A DNA stretch of 64,000 nt from Aurantiochytrium sp. KH105 (lineage: Eukaryota > Sar > Bigyra > Thraustochytrida > Thraustochytriidae). Below are positions 39,076-48,468 of the stretch, piece by piece; within the stretch, counting starts at the first letter, position 1; each line of letters begins with the position of its first letter. The stretch covers positions 281,208 through 345,207 of the forward strand of contig BGKB01000060.1 in assembly GCA_003116975.1 (NCBI GenBank), read 5' to 3'. The notes beneath the pieces are model-generated. The model was not told the DNA's origin. It searched no databases and saw nothing but the letters and a program-made list of their open reading frames with translations. The position numbers and the translations under genes are program-made.

Positions 39076-39991
39076 CTTGGCGTCTCCTTGCCGCAACAGC
39101 CTCCGCCTTACCCTGTCTGCCTCGCCTCGCGTGTCGCGTCCGCAAAGTCGCTACGCTTTCCGGTTCGTGGCTTGTCTTGCGATGCTCTTTGTTTCTTGCC
39201 TGCGTGTCCAGGACGGAGCAAGAGCGCAGGCGCTCGGACCCTGCGCTCGCGCGTCGGCGTCCGAATGCGCGCGCGCACGACGCCGAGACTGGACGGACCC
39301 CGTCTCACCCAATTCCACGCTTGTCGCCGTCTGCCTGCCTGTCTGACTGACTGATTGACTGTCTCTAGAGCTGCCAAGCTCTTTCTGTTCGTGCCCGCGC
39401 TCGGGCGCAAGTTGGCTTGGTTGCTCTAGTGCCTTCGCTGCCCAGAACAGAGATCAGCACACACAGTCACAGCGGGGGGTCCGGAGGTCCGCGCCGCGCC
39501 ACAGCGTTCCCAAGGCCGCTCGCCGTACCTTGCACGTGCAGGCGCGAAATAAAAGTGGACAATGGACAGGAAGGGGTTCTAGCGGAGCACGGGCAAAGTC
39601 GGCCTACCAGGAGCGGCGGCGGCGGCCGTGGGCAGGCTCATCCTGAGTCGGATCTGAACGGATCTGTAGAAACAAAGAGAAGATGGGTGCCGTGCCCAGC
39701 TCCGGGGTGTGTACTCGAACGAATGCGGAGCATCGATCTAGTGATCGCTTTGAACGGATGAGCATGAACCAAAAATAGGAAAGAAGAACAAATGCAAGAG
39801 CAAGAGAGATGAATGGGAAAGTAGGACAAACGTAAGAAAGAAGGAAAGTAAGGTTGTCCAGTCTACCTGTAAGAGATAGGCGAGTCGGAGAACGGTGTGA
39901 GCGAGAGCGACTTTGCTGAGAGAGATAGTTCAAGATCAGCAAGCGGACGCAAAGACGTCCGAGTGTGCGTGAATGTTGAGTGGCGTCGCAG
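39076..39991. promoter_or_regulatory. Divergent region between two coiled-coil protein genes
   Basis: 916 bp between start codons of the minus-strand coiled-coil gene and the plus-strand STPGR gene, presumably carrying both promoters. No gene, no strong repeat; a TGCC/CTGACTGA stretch lies at about 39330-39362. Confidence 0.45.
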
Positions 39992-41683
39992 ATGCGGCAG
40001 CGGCAAGTGCAGCGACGCGACGCACAGCGCTCATCAGAGTCCAAAGAAGGCGACCATGACGTGCCGCGCATGTTGACGAGTAAAAGTGAGATTCTGAAGG
40101 CGCTGCGCAACGAGCTTGCGCGGGTCGATCAGGAGCTTGCAGATGCAAAAAGTGATGCTCGTGCTGGAGGAAATGAAGATGGAGGAGGAGGAGAGGAATA
40201 TGTAGACGAGGAAAAGGGTGCGGCAGGTGACGAGTATGGCGATGAAGACTTTGACGAGACCAGCGACGCCGAGGAGCAGCAAGAGCCAAGCGTGAAACGT
40301 CAGATAAGGAGCCGGTCGACGCTGAAGCAAGCGTCGACGCTGAGCTCAATCAAGTCTCGGATTAGCCAAAAAACAGTTTCTGCAAAAGAACGCGCCAAGC
40401 TCGAGACGCTTGCCAAGACCATGTCCGCTGCGGATGTCCGCGCTATGATCGACTCCTCATCCATCTTGCGGCAGGCCATGCTCGGTACTGGCGTGACAAC
40501 CGAGGACCTCTTGCCAGGGGGGCTCGAGGACCGCTTCAGAAAGGACATGGGGACGCGCCTACGCGCTCATCTCGAAAAACGGAGAATTGAGACGATCGTG
40601 CAGGTCCTCGCAGAACGCAGCCGGCTTGTCGTCGAGCTTGAAGAAAAAGAAGCTGCCGAAGATAGTCGAGCCGAGAGCGAGCTCAGCCACGGGCAAATTC
40701 GTGGGCCGCGCGGAAGTCCAATGGTCATCCTCAGCAAGGAAGAACAACGACGTATCTTTGATGAGAAACTCAAGGTGCGACGCACCAAGGACGCCACTCG
40801 AGACGCCAAAGCAGGCAAACTTCGAAGGTGGCAGCAGCAACAGCGAGAAGCGGCCCAGGTGCAGCAGGACAAGCTTCGAAGTGACGTTGAAACGCATTTG
40901 GAACGCGCTTCGCTACACGTCAAGGAAGACAAAGAGCGCACAATCGAACGAAGGTCGACACGGGAAGCCCGCCAAGCTCGCAAGATGGAAATTTGTAGTG
41001 CCATCAAGACGAGGCGACGTCGCGCAATGGAAAAGCGCTACGCGGAGACGGAAGAGCGTCTTCAAGCATTGGCTCAGGCCAAGGACCCACTCAAGGCAAC
41101 GAGCGCTGGAGCCAAGCTGAATCGCCTCGCTACCGAGAAGCTCGAACTTCTTCAACGAAAAGAGGCGCATCGACGCGAGGTTCGCGAAAGCTCCCAACTC
41201 CAAGAGTCTTTGCGTGCTCGAGAGTTGCGACTTGAGCAGGCCGAGAAACTGAAACGGCTTGACCAGGCACGTGACCGTGCTGAGCAAAAGGCGCAAGAGT
41301 CGCGCGAACAAAGTTGCGTGGATGAAATCGATCGGCAGCTACGATTCGAGCGACTGCAGCGCCGCATGGAACACGAGCGAGCCCAAGTGCAGATTCGCGT
41401 GGATCGAAAGCTGGCGTTTGCGGAGAGCCTGGATCAAATGCAGGCCGAGCTGGACCGTCTGCGTGAGCTTGCGCGTCGCGATGACTTTGCTCGGGCAGTA
41501 GCTCGTGAGATGGCCAGCGCAGAAGGACAAATGGGAACTCCTGGGCCAGGAGAGTACAATGTGGGCAGTACCCTCGAAACTACGGGTGGCAAGTTTGGCA
41601 CTTTCGACTTGGCGCGGGTTAAGGCTGTGGAAGAGCGAGCTTCGGCCCTTTCGCCTGGGCCCGGAGCCTATGAAGCATTTTGA
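39992..41683 (+). CDS. Coiled-coil protein with C-terminal STPGR (sperm-tail PG-rich) motifs
   Basis: Single exon, 563 residues from the ATG at 39992; upstream in-frame codons start only at GTG. An acidic linker (GGGGEEYVDEEKGAAGDEYGDEDFDE) lies near 60. A long charged coiled coil fills ~200-500 (RRKALEKR-like Arg/Glu/Ala helices). The C terminus has two Pro-Gly-rich motifs, GTPGPGEYNVGS and SPGPGAYEAF, the signature of STPGR/SHIPPO repeats. Proteins with these motifs line ciliary microtubules in animals and protists. A flagellar microtubule-associated role is therefore likely but not proven. It shares an upstream region with the divergent coiled-coil gene and is convergent with the CAX gene. 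Confidence 0.75.
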   Translation: MRQRQVQRRDAQRSSESKEGDHDVPRMLTSKSEILKALRNELARVDQELADAKSDARAGGNEDGGGGEEYVDEEKGAAGDEYGDEDFDETSDAEEQQEPSVKRQIRSRSTLKQASTLSSIKSRISQKTVSAKERAKLETLAKTMSAADVRAMIDSSSILRQAMLGTGVTTEDLLPGGLEDRFRKDMGTRLRAHLEKRRIETIVQVLAERSRLVVELEEKEAAEDSRAESELSHGQIRGPRGSPMVILSKEEQRRIFDEKLKVRRTKDATRDAKAGKLRRWQQQQREAAQVQQDKLRSDVETHLERASLHVKEDKERTIERRSTREARQARKMEICSAIKTRRRRAMEKRYAETEERLQALAQAKDPLKATSAGAKLNRLATEKLELLQRKEAHRREVRESSQLQESLRARELRLEQAEKLKRLDQARDRAEQKAQESREQSCVDEIDRQLRFERLQRRMEHERAQVQIRVDRKLAFAESLDQMQAELDRLRELARRDDFARAVAREMASAEGQMGTPGPGEYNVGSTLETTGGKFGTFDLARVKAVEERASALSPGPGAYEAF

Positions 41684-41938
41684 CAGGAAAGAAAGAAATA
41701 TGAAGTCAGACCACATTCATTTGTAAAATCAATACACACACTTATTGCTTGCTCTTTTGTGCTTGCTTGCTTGTACTTGCTTGCTAAATCGAAAGGTCGC
41801 CTGCATAGTCAGTCCTCTTTTGGATCGTTTGGTGATGCCAGTGTATGAATGACTTGATGAATGAACGAATGCAGTAGCAGTGCCGATGTTGAACGAGCGG
41901 ACCTCCCGGTGTGGGTGTATGTTGGTCTATTCTTGAGC

Positions 41939-43846
41939 CTAAGGGTGACAGCAAGCCTCTCCGCAAATGCAAGAGGGCTCGGGAAGTATAGCCGAAGCCG
42001 GAGGCTCCTTGCGATAAAAATAGGCAACGGCAATGATGCAGTACGAAATGATGAGCATGATGCCTTCCAGCCATGTGCTGGTCCCCTGGCGGACCGTAGA
42101 GGTGACAACAAGAACGCTGACAACGAGCACAACCGTCTCAAAGGGGTGAAAGTCGAGCGTGAGCGGCTTGTCGACGATCCAGCCAACAACGCAGAGCGCG
42201 GGCACGACGCAGAGGGCGATTTGTACCGACGAACCCAGGGCAACGCCCAGGGCAAGGTCCATTTTTCCTTTGATCGCCACTGTGATTGCTGTGGCGTGCT
42301 CTGCGGCATTACCAATGATGGGAAGAAGGATGAGACCAATAAAGACCTCGCTAAGTCCCCAAGAGACGGAAACCTCCTCGATTGAACCCACGAGAAGCTC
42401 TGAGCAGATTGCGACGAGCACGGTCGTTACGCCGAGCATAAAGATGGCGCCCCGGAGACTCATGGTCGCCTCCTCGGGGTCCTGCTCGCCTTCAAGCTCC
42501 GAGAGAACAGACTGCGCCATTTCCGCTTGGCTTTGGAGCACGTCGCCCCCAAACGAGCGAGGCAGACTGACCGGAGAGGTCGGCGAGTTCTGCAAAGATG
42601 CGTGGTCCTCGTGCATGGGCAGAACTTTGCCATTCTCGTTGCCATCTTCATTGTGCACAGCAGCACCCTGTGCGCCGTCGTCATCGACGTAGCCTTGGTC
42701 ATCGTCATCGTCATCGTCACCGTCGCCCACAGCACCGTGCGCAACGTCCATGAGGTGGGTGTGGGTCTTTAGCTGAAAGACGAGAAGCATGCCATAGAGA
42801 AAGAAAAGCATGAGAGCCGTGACGTGCGAGATGGTGACGATGCTGTCGACTTGGCAGGGCACAAGGCAGTCGCTGCGAACCGTGGAGCTAAAGGCGGCGG
42901 GGATGCTGAGCCCGAGCACGGCCATGAGCAAGAGACTACTGTCAATTGCAGCAATATGCGCGTTGAAGTGCTGCTCGCTGTGGTAGAGGCCGCCAAAGAG
43001 GAAGCAGCAGCCTGTGACGAGAAGCTCATTGCTGAGCACGGAGCCGAGAAGCGAGACCTGGACCACGCGAAGTAAGCCCTTTCGAATGGCAAAGATGGAA
43101 ATGATGAGCTCGGTGGCGTTTCCCAGGGTGGCATTCAGCAGCCCCCCGATCGTGTCATTCGTGTACAGCGCAACCTCTTCTGTGAAGTCACCGAGGAGCT
43201 GGGCAAGAGGTAAGATTGCGAAGAAGTTCAAGAGAAAGATGGCTTGGTTGCCCCAGTCCAGAGCGGCGGCCAGCACGCCAAAGGGAATGCAAAGCAAGAA
43301 GATGCAAACCTTGTTGCCCAAAACAAAGTCGCGCGCCGCATTCAAGTCCGAGCGCATGGTTTTACGGTCCTTCTTGCCATTGACCAAGTTGTTGTTGCTG
43401 ACTGAAAAGCTGTTATCCCTTGGACCACCTTCCGAAGACTGGATGCTGCCATAGCTGGAAAATCCTCTGCTTCCTGCGGCGAAGTGCTGTCGCTGGTCCG
43501 AGATGGACTGGTCTTGAAGCGTGGATCCGAGTTTCTCGCGGCGCGCCCGCAGACGAACGTTGAGAAGCCCCTTGAATTTGAGCGCGCCAAAAAGTCCAGC
43601 AGAGTGCGACCGAGCGCCTTGCGCGTCGAGCATGGCGATTTGCGAAGATATCGTTGAATTCATTGCCGGCAGCGACGGTCGTCGTGCTTGCCGCGCATTG
43701 TGCGACGGCGGAGCTGTGTACGAGTTGGATCGCGGGAAGGAGGCCAGCCGACGCGTTGGCCCTGCGTTGCGCTCCTCCCCGAAGCCGCCGCCGATCTGCG
43801 TGGTGCTCCCCGCGTCTGCAAAGTTGACCTCGCGTTTGTCGCTCAT
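41939..43846 (-). CDS. Ca2+/H+ antiporter, CAX family (VCX1-like)
   Basis: Single exon, 635 residues from the ATG at 43846 (MSDKREVNF); the longer frame starts at GTG. A ~190-residue hydrophilic Ser-rich N terminus precedes the transporter. Eleven or so membrane helices form two halves, each with the CAX signature: NATLGNATELIISIFAI and LPIIGNAAEHATAITVAIKGK. The central loop is acidic and long (GDGDDDDDDDQGYVDDD, about 100 residues), as in vacuolar CAX proteins where it separates the halves. CAX proteins load vacuoles or acidocalcisomes with Ca2+ using the proton gradient made by the V-ATPase, one subunit of which is encoded in this window. The long N terminus could be autoinhibitory as in plant CAX1; this is an inference. 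Confidence 0.93.
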   Translation of the reverse strand: MSDKREVNFADAGSTTQIGGGFGEERNAGPTRRLASFPRSNSYTAPPSHNARQARRPSLPAMNSTISSQIAMLDAQGARSHSAGLFGALKFKGLLNVRLRARREKLGSTLQDQSISDQRQHFAAGSRGFSSYGSIQSSEGGPRDNSFSVSNNNLVNGKKDRKTMRSDLNAARDFVLGNKVCIFLLCIPFGVLAAALDWGNQAIFLLNFFAILPLAQLLGDFTEEVALYTNDTIGGLLNATLGNATELIISIFAIRKGLLRVVQVSLLGSVLSNELLVTGCCFLFGGLYHSEQHFNAHIAAIDSSLLLMAVLGLSIPAAFSSTVRSDCLVPCQVDSIVTISHVTALMLFFLYGMLLVFQLKTHTHLMDVAHGAVGDGDDDDDDDQGYVDDDGAQGAAVHNEDGNENGKVLPMHEDHASLQNSPTSPVSLPRSFGGDVLQSQAEMAQSVLSELEGEQDPEEATMSLRGAIFMLGVTTVLVAICSELLVGSIEEVSVSWGLSEVFIGLILLPIIGNAAEHATAITVAIKGKMDLALGVALGSSVQIALCVVPALCVVGWIVDKPLTLDFHPFETVVLVVSVLVVTSTVRQGTSTWLEGIMLIISYCIIAVAYFYRKEPPASAILPEPSCICGEACCHP

Positions 43847-45452
43847 GGTCTCTTTCGACGTTATCGCAAACACCACCAGCGCGTGCTATGCGATAGGCGA
43901 GTCCGGGCTCGGCCTTTGCGCGCCGGATAGGCCTTGCGCCCAGCCGCGAGCCGTCTTCGGCGGGTCCCAGGCCGTTGTCCGTCCGGGCGCACGGCCAGCT
44001 AGGCTATTGCTGCTGCTGCTTTCGCTACTTGTATACCGTTTCCACCATACGGTTTTTTTCCATTCCTCACAATTCCTCACTGCTAGATGGGACACCCTGA
44101 CATCTGCAGCTGCAGCTGCACCGCGATGCGACGACCCTTGCCAGCCAGCCAGCCGGATCTTGGCGGTCCTTGGTGCAGGTGCTGCTGCTGGAGCAGCTGC
44201 AACAGGGCGCGATTGCGTGCTGTCGACGTTGTTTCCACGGCTCCTTCTTACCGGTATCTGCGAGCTGGATGCCTTGTCACATTACATTCTGCGCAGGGTA
44301 GCTCGCTCCGTCGAGAACTATCTGCGCTGCAGTAGCATGCCGCAACTCATTAACTGCACGCGCCTGCTTTCCACTTGCCGTTGCTTGCCTGTTTGCTCAC
44401 TTGAGTGCGTGCACGGAGTCGCGACCCCGCCAGCCGAGCGCAAAATGCCTATGCCGGGTCCCCAAGAACTCCTCGACACAGAAACTGTGCACAAGCACAA
44501 TCGACCCGGCGATCGCAGTCGCGGTCTGCCGCTGCGGTTCTAGCACCGCAGCTTGGGGCCAGCTGCAGCACGCAGCGCTATCTCACTCTCGCCAGCCCGC
44601 CAGCTACCTCGAAGCGAGCTAGCGTTCGCCCCATGGCGAGTCACAGACTCCGCCTCTTGGTTCGCGTGCACGCCGATCGATGCCCTGCAGAACTGCGGCG
44701 CGTTCATCGCAATCTGCAACTTCTTTTCCACCAAAGTCATCACCACCATCATCATCAATCGTCATCATCACCAGCAGCAACAGCAGGTCGCACTTGGTCA
44801 GCGCTTGGATGCACGTTCAGGGCGCGGCCTCGAGCTTTCTCGCAAGCAGCAGCAACCCAATTCGCGGCACGGTGGATGTGACCATCGAACCCGCGCTTGC
44901 GGCCGTCTCGTTGCTCGGTCGAGCGCAGCAGCAGCAGCAGCAGCAGCAGCAGCTGCTCGTCCAATCGGGTCTAATCTGATCTATCTTGACCTGCAGCTGT
45001 GTTGCTGCTGGTCGCCGAGACTGTCGGATTGCCGGATGACTGACGTGCATGCGCGCACCAGCAAGCTGCAGCATGCGGCGCCTCGTCATTCATTCCCAGC
45101 CCAAAGTGAGCGTTTATCGCCCCGCGAAGCTCTGGCGCGTCGTGTCAGCTGCGCCGAGCTGAAGCAGCGCGGCGAAGGGGACCGACGGCAGGCAGTCCGC
45201 AGACACCCGCGCAGAGCGACGCGGCGACGCAGCGGCAGCCGAGCAGAGCGCAGAGCAAGCAGAGCGCAGCAGAGCAGAGCAGAGCGCAGCAGAGCAGAGC
45301 AGAGCAGAGCAGACCCCGTTCGCAATTCGGACTCGGACCTGCGCAGGGACGCTTTGACGCTTCGACACGTGACGCAGAACTGCGACGGAGGACGGAGACG
45401 GCGAGCGAGCGAGCGAGCGAGGAGCAGAAGCGGAGAAGAAGGAGCGGAGAGG
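43847..45452. other. 1.6-kb divergent region, CAX / phosphate carrier, with CAG and GCAGA repeats
   Basis: No gene. It includes short CTG tracts (about 44006-44022 and 44176-44200), a CAG tract (44924-44952), a GCAGA/GCGCA array (45241-45312) and a GAGC run (45403-45421) immediately before the carrier start. Plus-strand open frames leading into the carrier lack a plausible upstream ATG and read through repeats. Confidence 0.55.
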
Positions 45453-46364
45453 ATGGCGGCCGTGAAGCATGACAACAAGTACTATGCCACGTGCATGATG
45501 GGCGGCGTCATCGCGTGCGGGACGACGCACACCTCGCTGGTGCCCCTGGATATCGCCAAGATCTCGATGCAGAGTGACCCGAAGCGGTACAGGAACCTGT
45601 CGCAGTCGATGCGCACGATCCACGCTGCCGAGGGCATCACCGGGCTGACCAAGGGCTGGTTGCCGACGATGATCGGGTACTCGCTGCAGGGCTGCTTCAA
45701 GTTCGGACTCAACGAGGTCTTCAAGGACTACTACGCGTCGCTGCTCGGCGAGGAAAACGCGCACAAGTACAGAGGCATCATGTGGACCGCAGCAGCGGCC
45801 AGCGCCGAGTTCTGCGCAGATATTGCTCTCTGCCCGCTCGAGATGATCAAGGTCAAGGTGCAGATCTCGGAGCCGGGCACTTTTCCCACGGGCTTTATGG
45901 CCGCGGCTTCAGCCATGATGAAGGATAAAACGACGCGCTTCCCTTTCGGCAGCCTCGTGCCGCTCTGGTCACGCCAGGTGCCGTACACGATGGCCAAGTT
46001 TGTTGGCTTCGAGTTTGTCGCCGAGCAGCTCTACTCCAAGGTCTTCACCAAGCCGCGTGACCAGTACACGTCTACACAGCAGCTGGGCGTAACATTTCTC
46101 TCGGGCTACCTTGCTGGTATTTTCTGCGCGATCGTCTCGCAGCCTGCCGACAACCTTGTGTCGCAAATGGGCAAGGTCGAAAACGCGGGCAAGGGGTTTG
46201 GCCAGATGGCGCGCGAAGTTGGCATCGCGAACCTCTTCATGTCCGGCCTGGGCACCCGCATTGTCATGATTGGTACTCTCACCGGTCTCCAGTTCTACAT
46301 TTACGATCAGTTCCGCGTCTACGCTGGCCTCGGCACGAGCGGTGGCGGCAACACCAAGAAGTAA
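45453..46364 (+). CDS. SLC25A3: Mitochondrial phosphate carrier (SLC25A3 type)
   Basis: Single exon, 303 residues from the ATG at 45453. Three carrier repeats are seen, each with its signature: VPLDIAKISMQSDPKRY, CPLEMIKVKVQ and SQPADNLVSQM. The last (SQPAD rather than PxDxxK/R) and the first are diagnostic of the phosphate carrier rather than ADP/ATP or oxoglutarate carriers. TKGWLPTMIGYSLQGCFKFGLNEVFKDYY is the strongly conserved segment after helix 1. No cleavable presequence is apparent; some eukaryotic phosphate carriers lack one. It imports phosphate with H+ into the matrix for ATP synthesis. Codon use is heavily C/G-ending as for V-ATPase E, suggesting high expression. Confidence 0.93.
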   Translation: MAAVKHDNKYYATCMMGGVIACGTTHTSLVPLDIAKISMQSDPKRYRNLSQSMRTIHAAEGITGLTKGWLPTMIGYSLQGCFKFGLNEVFKDYYASLLGEENAHKYRGIMWTAAAASAEFCADIALCPLEMIKVKVQISEPGTFPTGFMAAASAMMKDKTTRFPFGSLVPLWSRQVPYTMAKFVGFEFVAEQLYSKVFTKPRDQYTSTQQLGVTFLSGYLAGIFCAIVSQPADNLVSQMGKVENAGKGFGQMAREVGIANLFMSGLGTRIVMIGTLTGLQFYIYDQFRVYAGLGTSGGGNTKK

Positions 46365-47087
46365 GGCCTCCTCACTCACCCATTTCCAAACCGTGTTTAG
46401 GACCCTTGAAGAGAAGAACACATGTGAAAGTATGACGACAATTCAATCCTCTGCATACAATGTGCTTGCTTGTTTGTTTGCTTGCTTTTTTGCTTGCCTC
46501 TAACCCATCGCCCCAAACTCCAATGTGCATCTCCAGACCGTCAGCTCTGTCTGGATTATTTCAGTATTTGGTTGGGTCGCCTCCCTTTCGCCATTCGCAA
46601 AGCCCCCCCTGCGAGCCGAGGTGGGCGCCCCTCCTTTCGAGCCCTCCATAGCCGAAACGGTGTGCGTGTTACCTCCGCCCTTGTTACCGGCTTGGGCGGG
46701 GGCTTGGGCGAAATAACCGTCCCGCGCCTACTTGCTTACCTGCTTCAAGGTTGCTTGCTTGCTTGCTTGCTTTGCCCAATCGCGTCAGCACAGAGACGAG
46801 GCGGCGTCGGCCCACCTGACCCGCGCAGACTCGCAGACTCCAAAGACGCTCGCCCGTGCCGCGCTGCGCAGCTCGCGAAGAAGCGGCGAGGAGTGAGAAC
46901 CGCCGCCCGCGCGCTGGCTAGGTCTGGGAGCGACCCATCGCGGTTCGCTTTCCCGAGCAAGAACCCGAGCAACACACCGTCGGCAGAAAAGCAGGAGGCC
47001 CAAGCGCGCAGACTGCTTTCTGCTGCTCACTCTCGTTTGACGCAAGACGGGACGGAGCCCGACGCGCGAGGGGATCGGCGAGCAAAC
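46365..47087. other. Phosphate carrier 3' region and upstream region of the basic hypothetical gene
   Basis: 723 bp with GTTTGCTT/GCTT runs at about 46463-46500 and 46751-46771. The frame of the next gene is open back to 46470 but without an ATG, so I do not extend it. Confidence 0.5.
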
Positions 47088-48047
47088 ATGTTCTCCAAGG
47101 CGTCACGCTTTGAGGCGCCGAAGCAGAAGCGCAGAACGAAGAAAAAGAATGCCGAGAACTCCCCCGCGAACATCATGATGGGAACGCCATCACGGTACAT
47201 GGCGCGCATGATCCGTGAGAGCGAGAGCAACCTTCCTTCGTACATGCTGGAAACGAGCGCAAGCAGCGCGAAAAAGCACGCAAATCGTAACAGTGACGAT
47301 GGAGAGGACTTGCTCCCGACGCAAGAGGAGCTCACGCCGCTACCTGAGTTTGGCAAAGACGCGCGCGGCGGTTCTCAGATGAAGCGCGGCAAGCACGGCC
47401 GCTTCAGCATGGCTGGGTCGTACTTTACACAACCCCGTGGAACGCATTCGGACGCGTGCGGTCTAAGTCACGATGAAAAGACGGGCAACAGTTATGGCAA
47501 TTCCCCGGGGGGGTATGTCCCAAATATGACCAAGAACCGAACCGAGCGCTTTGGCAAGGACTCGTACCTCAAGGCTCTTTTTGAAGAAGGGCCGACCAAC
47601 TTTTATGATCGCCCTGCAGATAACAAATGGCAGCGCTGGGAACCAACAACGGGGACGAGCGCTTTTAAGAGTCGTTCTGGTAAAGACCGCTCACAATGGG
47701 TAAAGGACTTGACCTACCTTCGCGACAAAGAGCTTGCCGAGTGCGAAGGGCCGCGCCAGCAAGGCATTTCCAAAAATAGCGATTTTGAACGCAACGAGGA
47801 AGTCGTACCATCTTCTATGTTTAAGAGCTCGCAAGCGCGCTTCGCGGCCCCTGTAGAGCAGGAGCCTGGTCAGTCCCAGCTCGGACTTGATCCTCCCGAG
47901 CGTGACGAGGATGCGCCCGTCAAGTCCTCTGTAATCTACAGGCGACCCAAACACAGTCGTTTCTCTGAGATTGGGTCCATGTACAACCCGCGCCTGGACT
48001 GCAAGCAGCCCGTCCCAGGTCTTGTCGATCCGTCCGCTGACAAATGA
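47088..48047 (+). CDS. Hypothetical basic protein with repeated aromatic 'RF' motifs
   Basis: Single exon, 319 residues from the ATG at 47088. A very basic N terminus (MFSKASRFEAPKQKRRTKKKNAE) is followed by a mostly disordered chain. The motif x-R-F recurs (ASRFEAPK, HGRFSMAG, TERFGKDS, QARFAAPV, HSRFSEIG), always near Gly/Ser/Pro and basic residues. GPTNFYDRPADNKWQRWEP is a conserved-looking aromatic segment. Such short repeated aromatic motifs occur in microtubule-lining proteins, but that is only a resemblance; I do not recognise the family. No signal peptide or membrane helix. Confidence 0.6.
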   Translation: MFSKASRFEAPKQKRRTKKKNAENSPANIMMGTPSRYMARMIRESESNLPSYMLETSASSAKKHANRNSDDGEDLLPTQEELTPLPEFGKDARGGSQMKRGKHGRFSMAGSYFTQPRGTHSDACGLSHDEKTGNSYGNSPGGYVPNMTKNRTERFGKDSYLKALFEEGPTNFYDRPADNKWQRWEPTTGTSAFKSRSGKDRSQWVKDLTYLRDKELAECEGPRQQGISKNSDFERNEEVVPSSMFKSSQARFAAPVEQEPGQSQLGLDPPERDEDAPVKSSVIYRRPKHSRFSEIGSMYNPRLDCKQPVPGLVDPSADK

Positions 48048-48468
48048 TTGGGGGTCGCGTTCCACTTAACGCGCATGGGTTTGGATGATCATCTACTTCT
48101 CCAGAGACGTGCGTCGCAGGCCCGTGAGTCACACCACGCCGGGGCGCATTGGTTGCGTGTGCTTTGTATTGTCTTTCCTCACCTCATTCTCTAAAACAAC
48201 GCATTTTGTCGTGACTCTCCTTCACCGTTCTGAGCAGAATCTCAAGGTTGAACCTTGACGCAAGCAACCCCATGACTCGCCGCAGGCCTATCGCACGCAT
48301 GCTCAAAAGCAGGCAGTCGAGACTCTCGACTTCGTCTTTTCCTCGTCGTTCGAGTCGGAGCCGAGCTCTTCACGCTGCGGCGATGCTCTCGTGACCCAGT
48401 AACTTGCTTCGCTCGCCGGTCACACAGTTCCTGTTCGCACGAAGCCAGTTCGCGCCGGGCGGCAGGAG
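48048..48468. other. Gap between hypothetical gene and MsrB-like gene
   Basis: 421 bp, unremarkable, no repeat and no coding sequence seen; it presumably carries the 3' UTR and the next promoter. Confidence 0.45.

Noticed and set aside
43847-43876. Ten-residue upstream extension of the CAX protein
   Set aside because: It depends on a GTG start; the ATG at 43846 is the first ATG in frame.
44553-45452. 300-codon N-terminal extension of the phosphate carrier
   Set aside because: The extension is encoded by CAG/GCAGA repeats and lacks similarity; the carrier fold is complete from the ATG at 45453.
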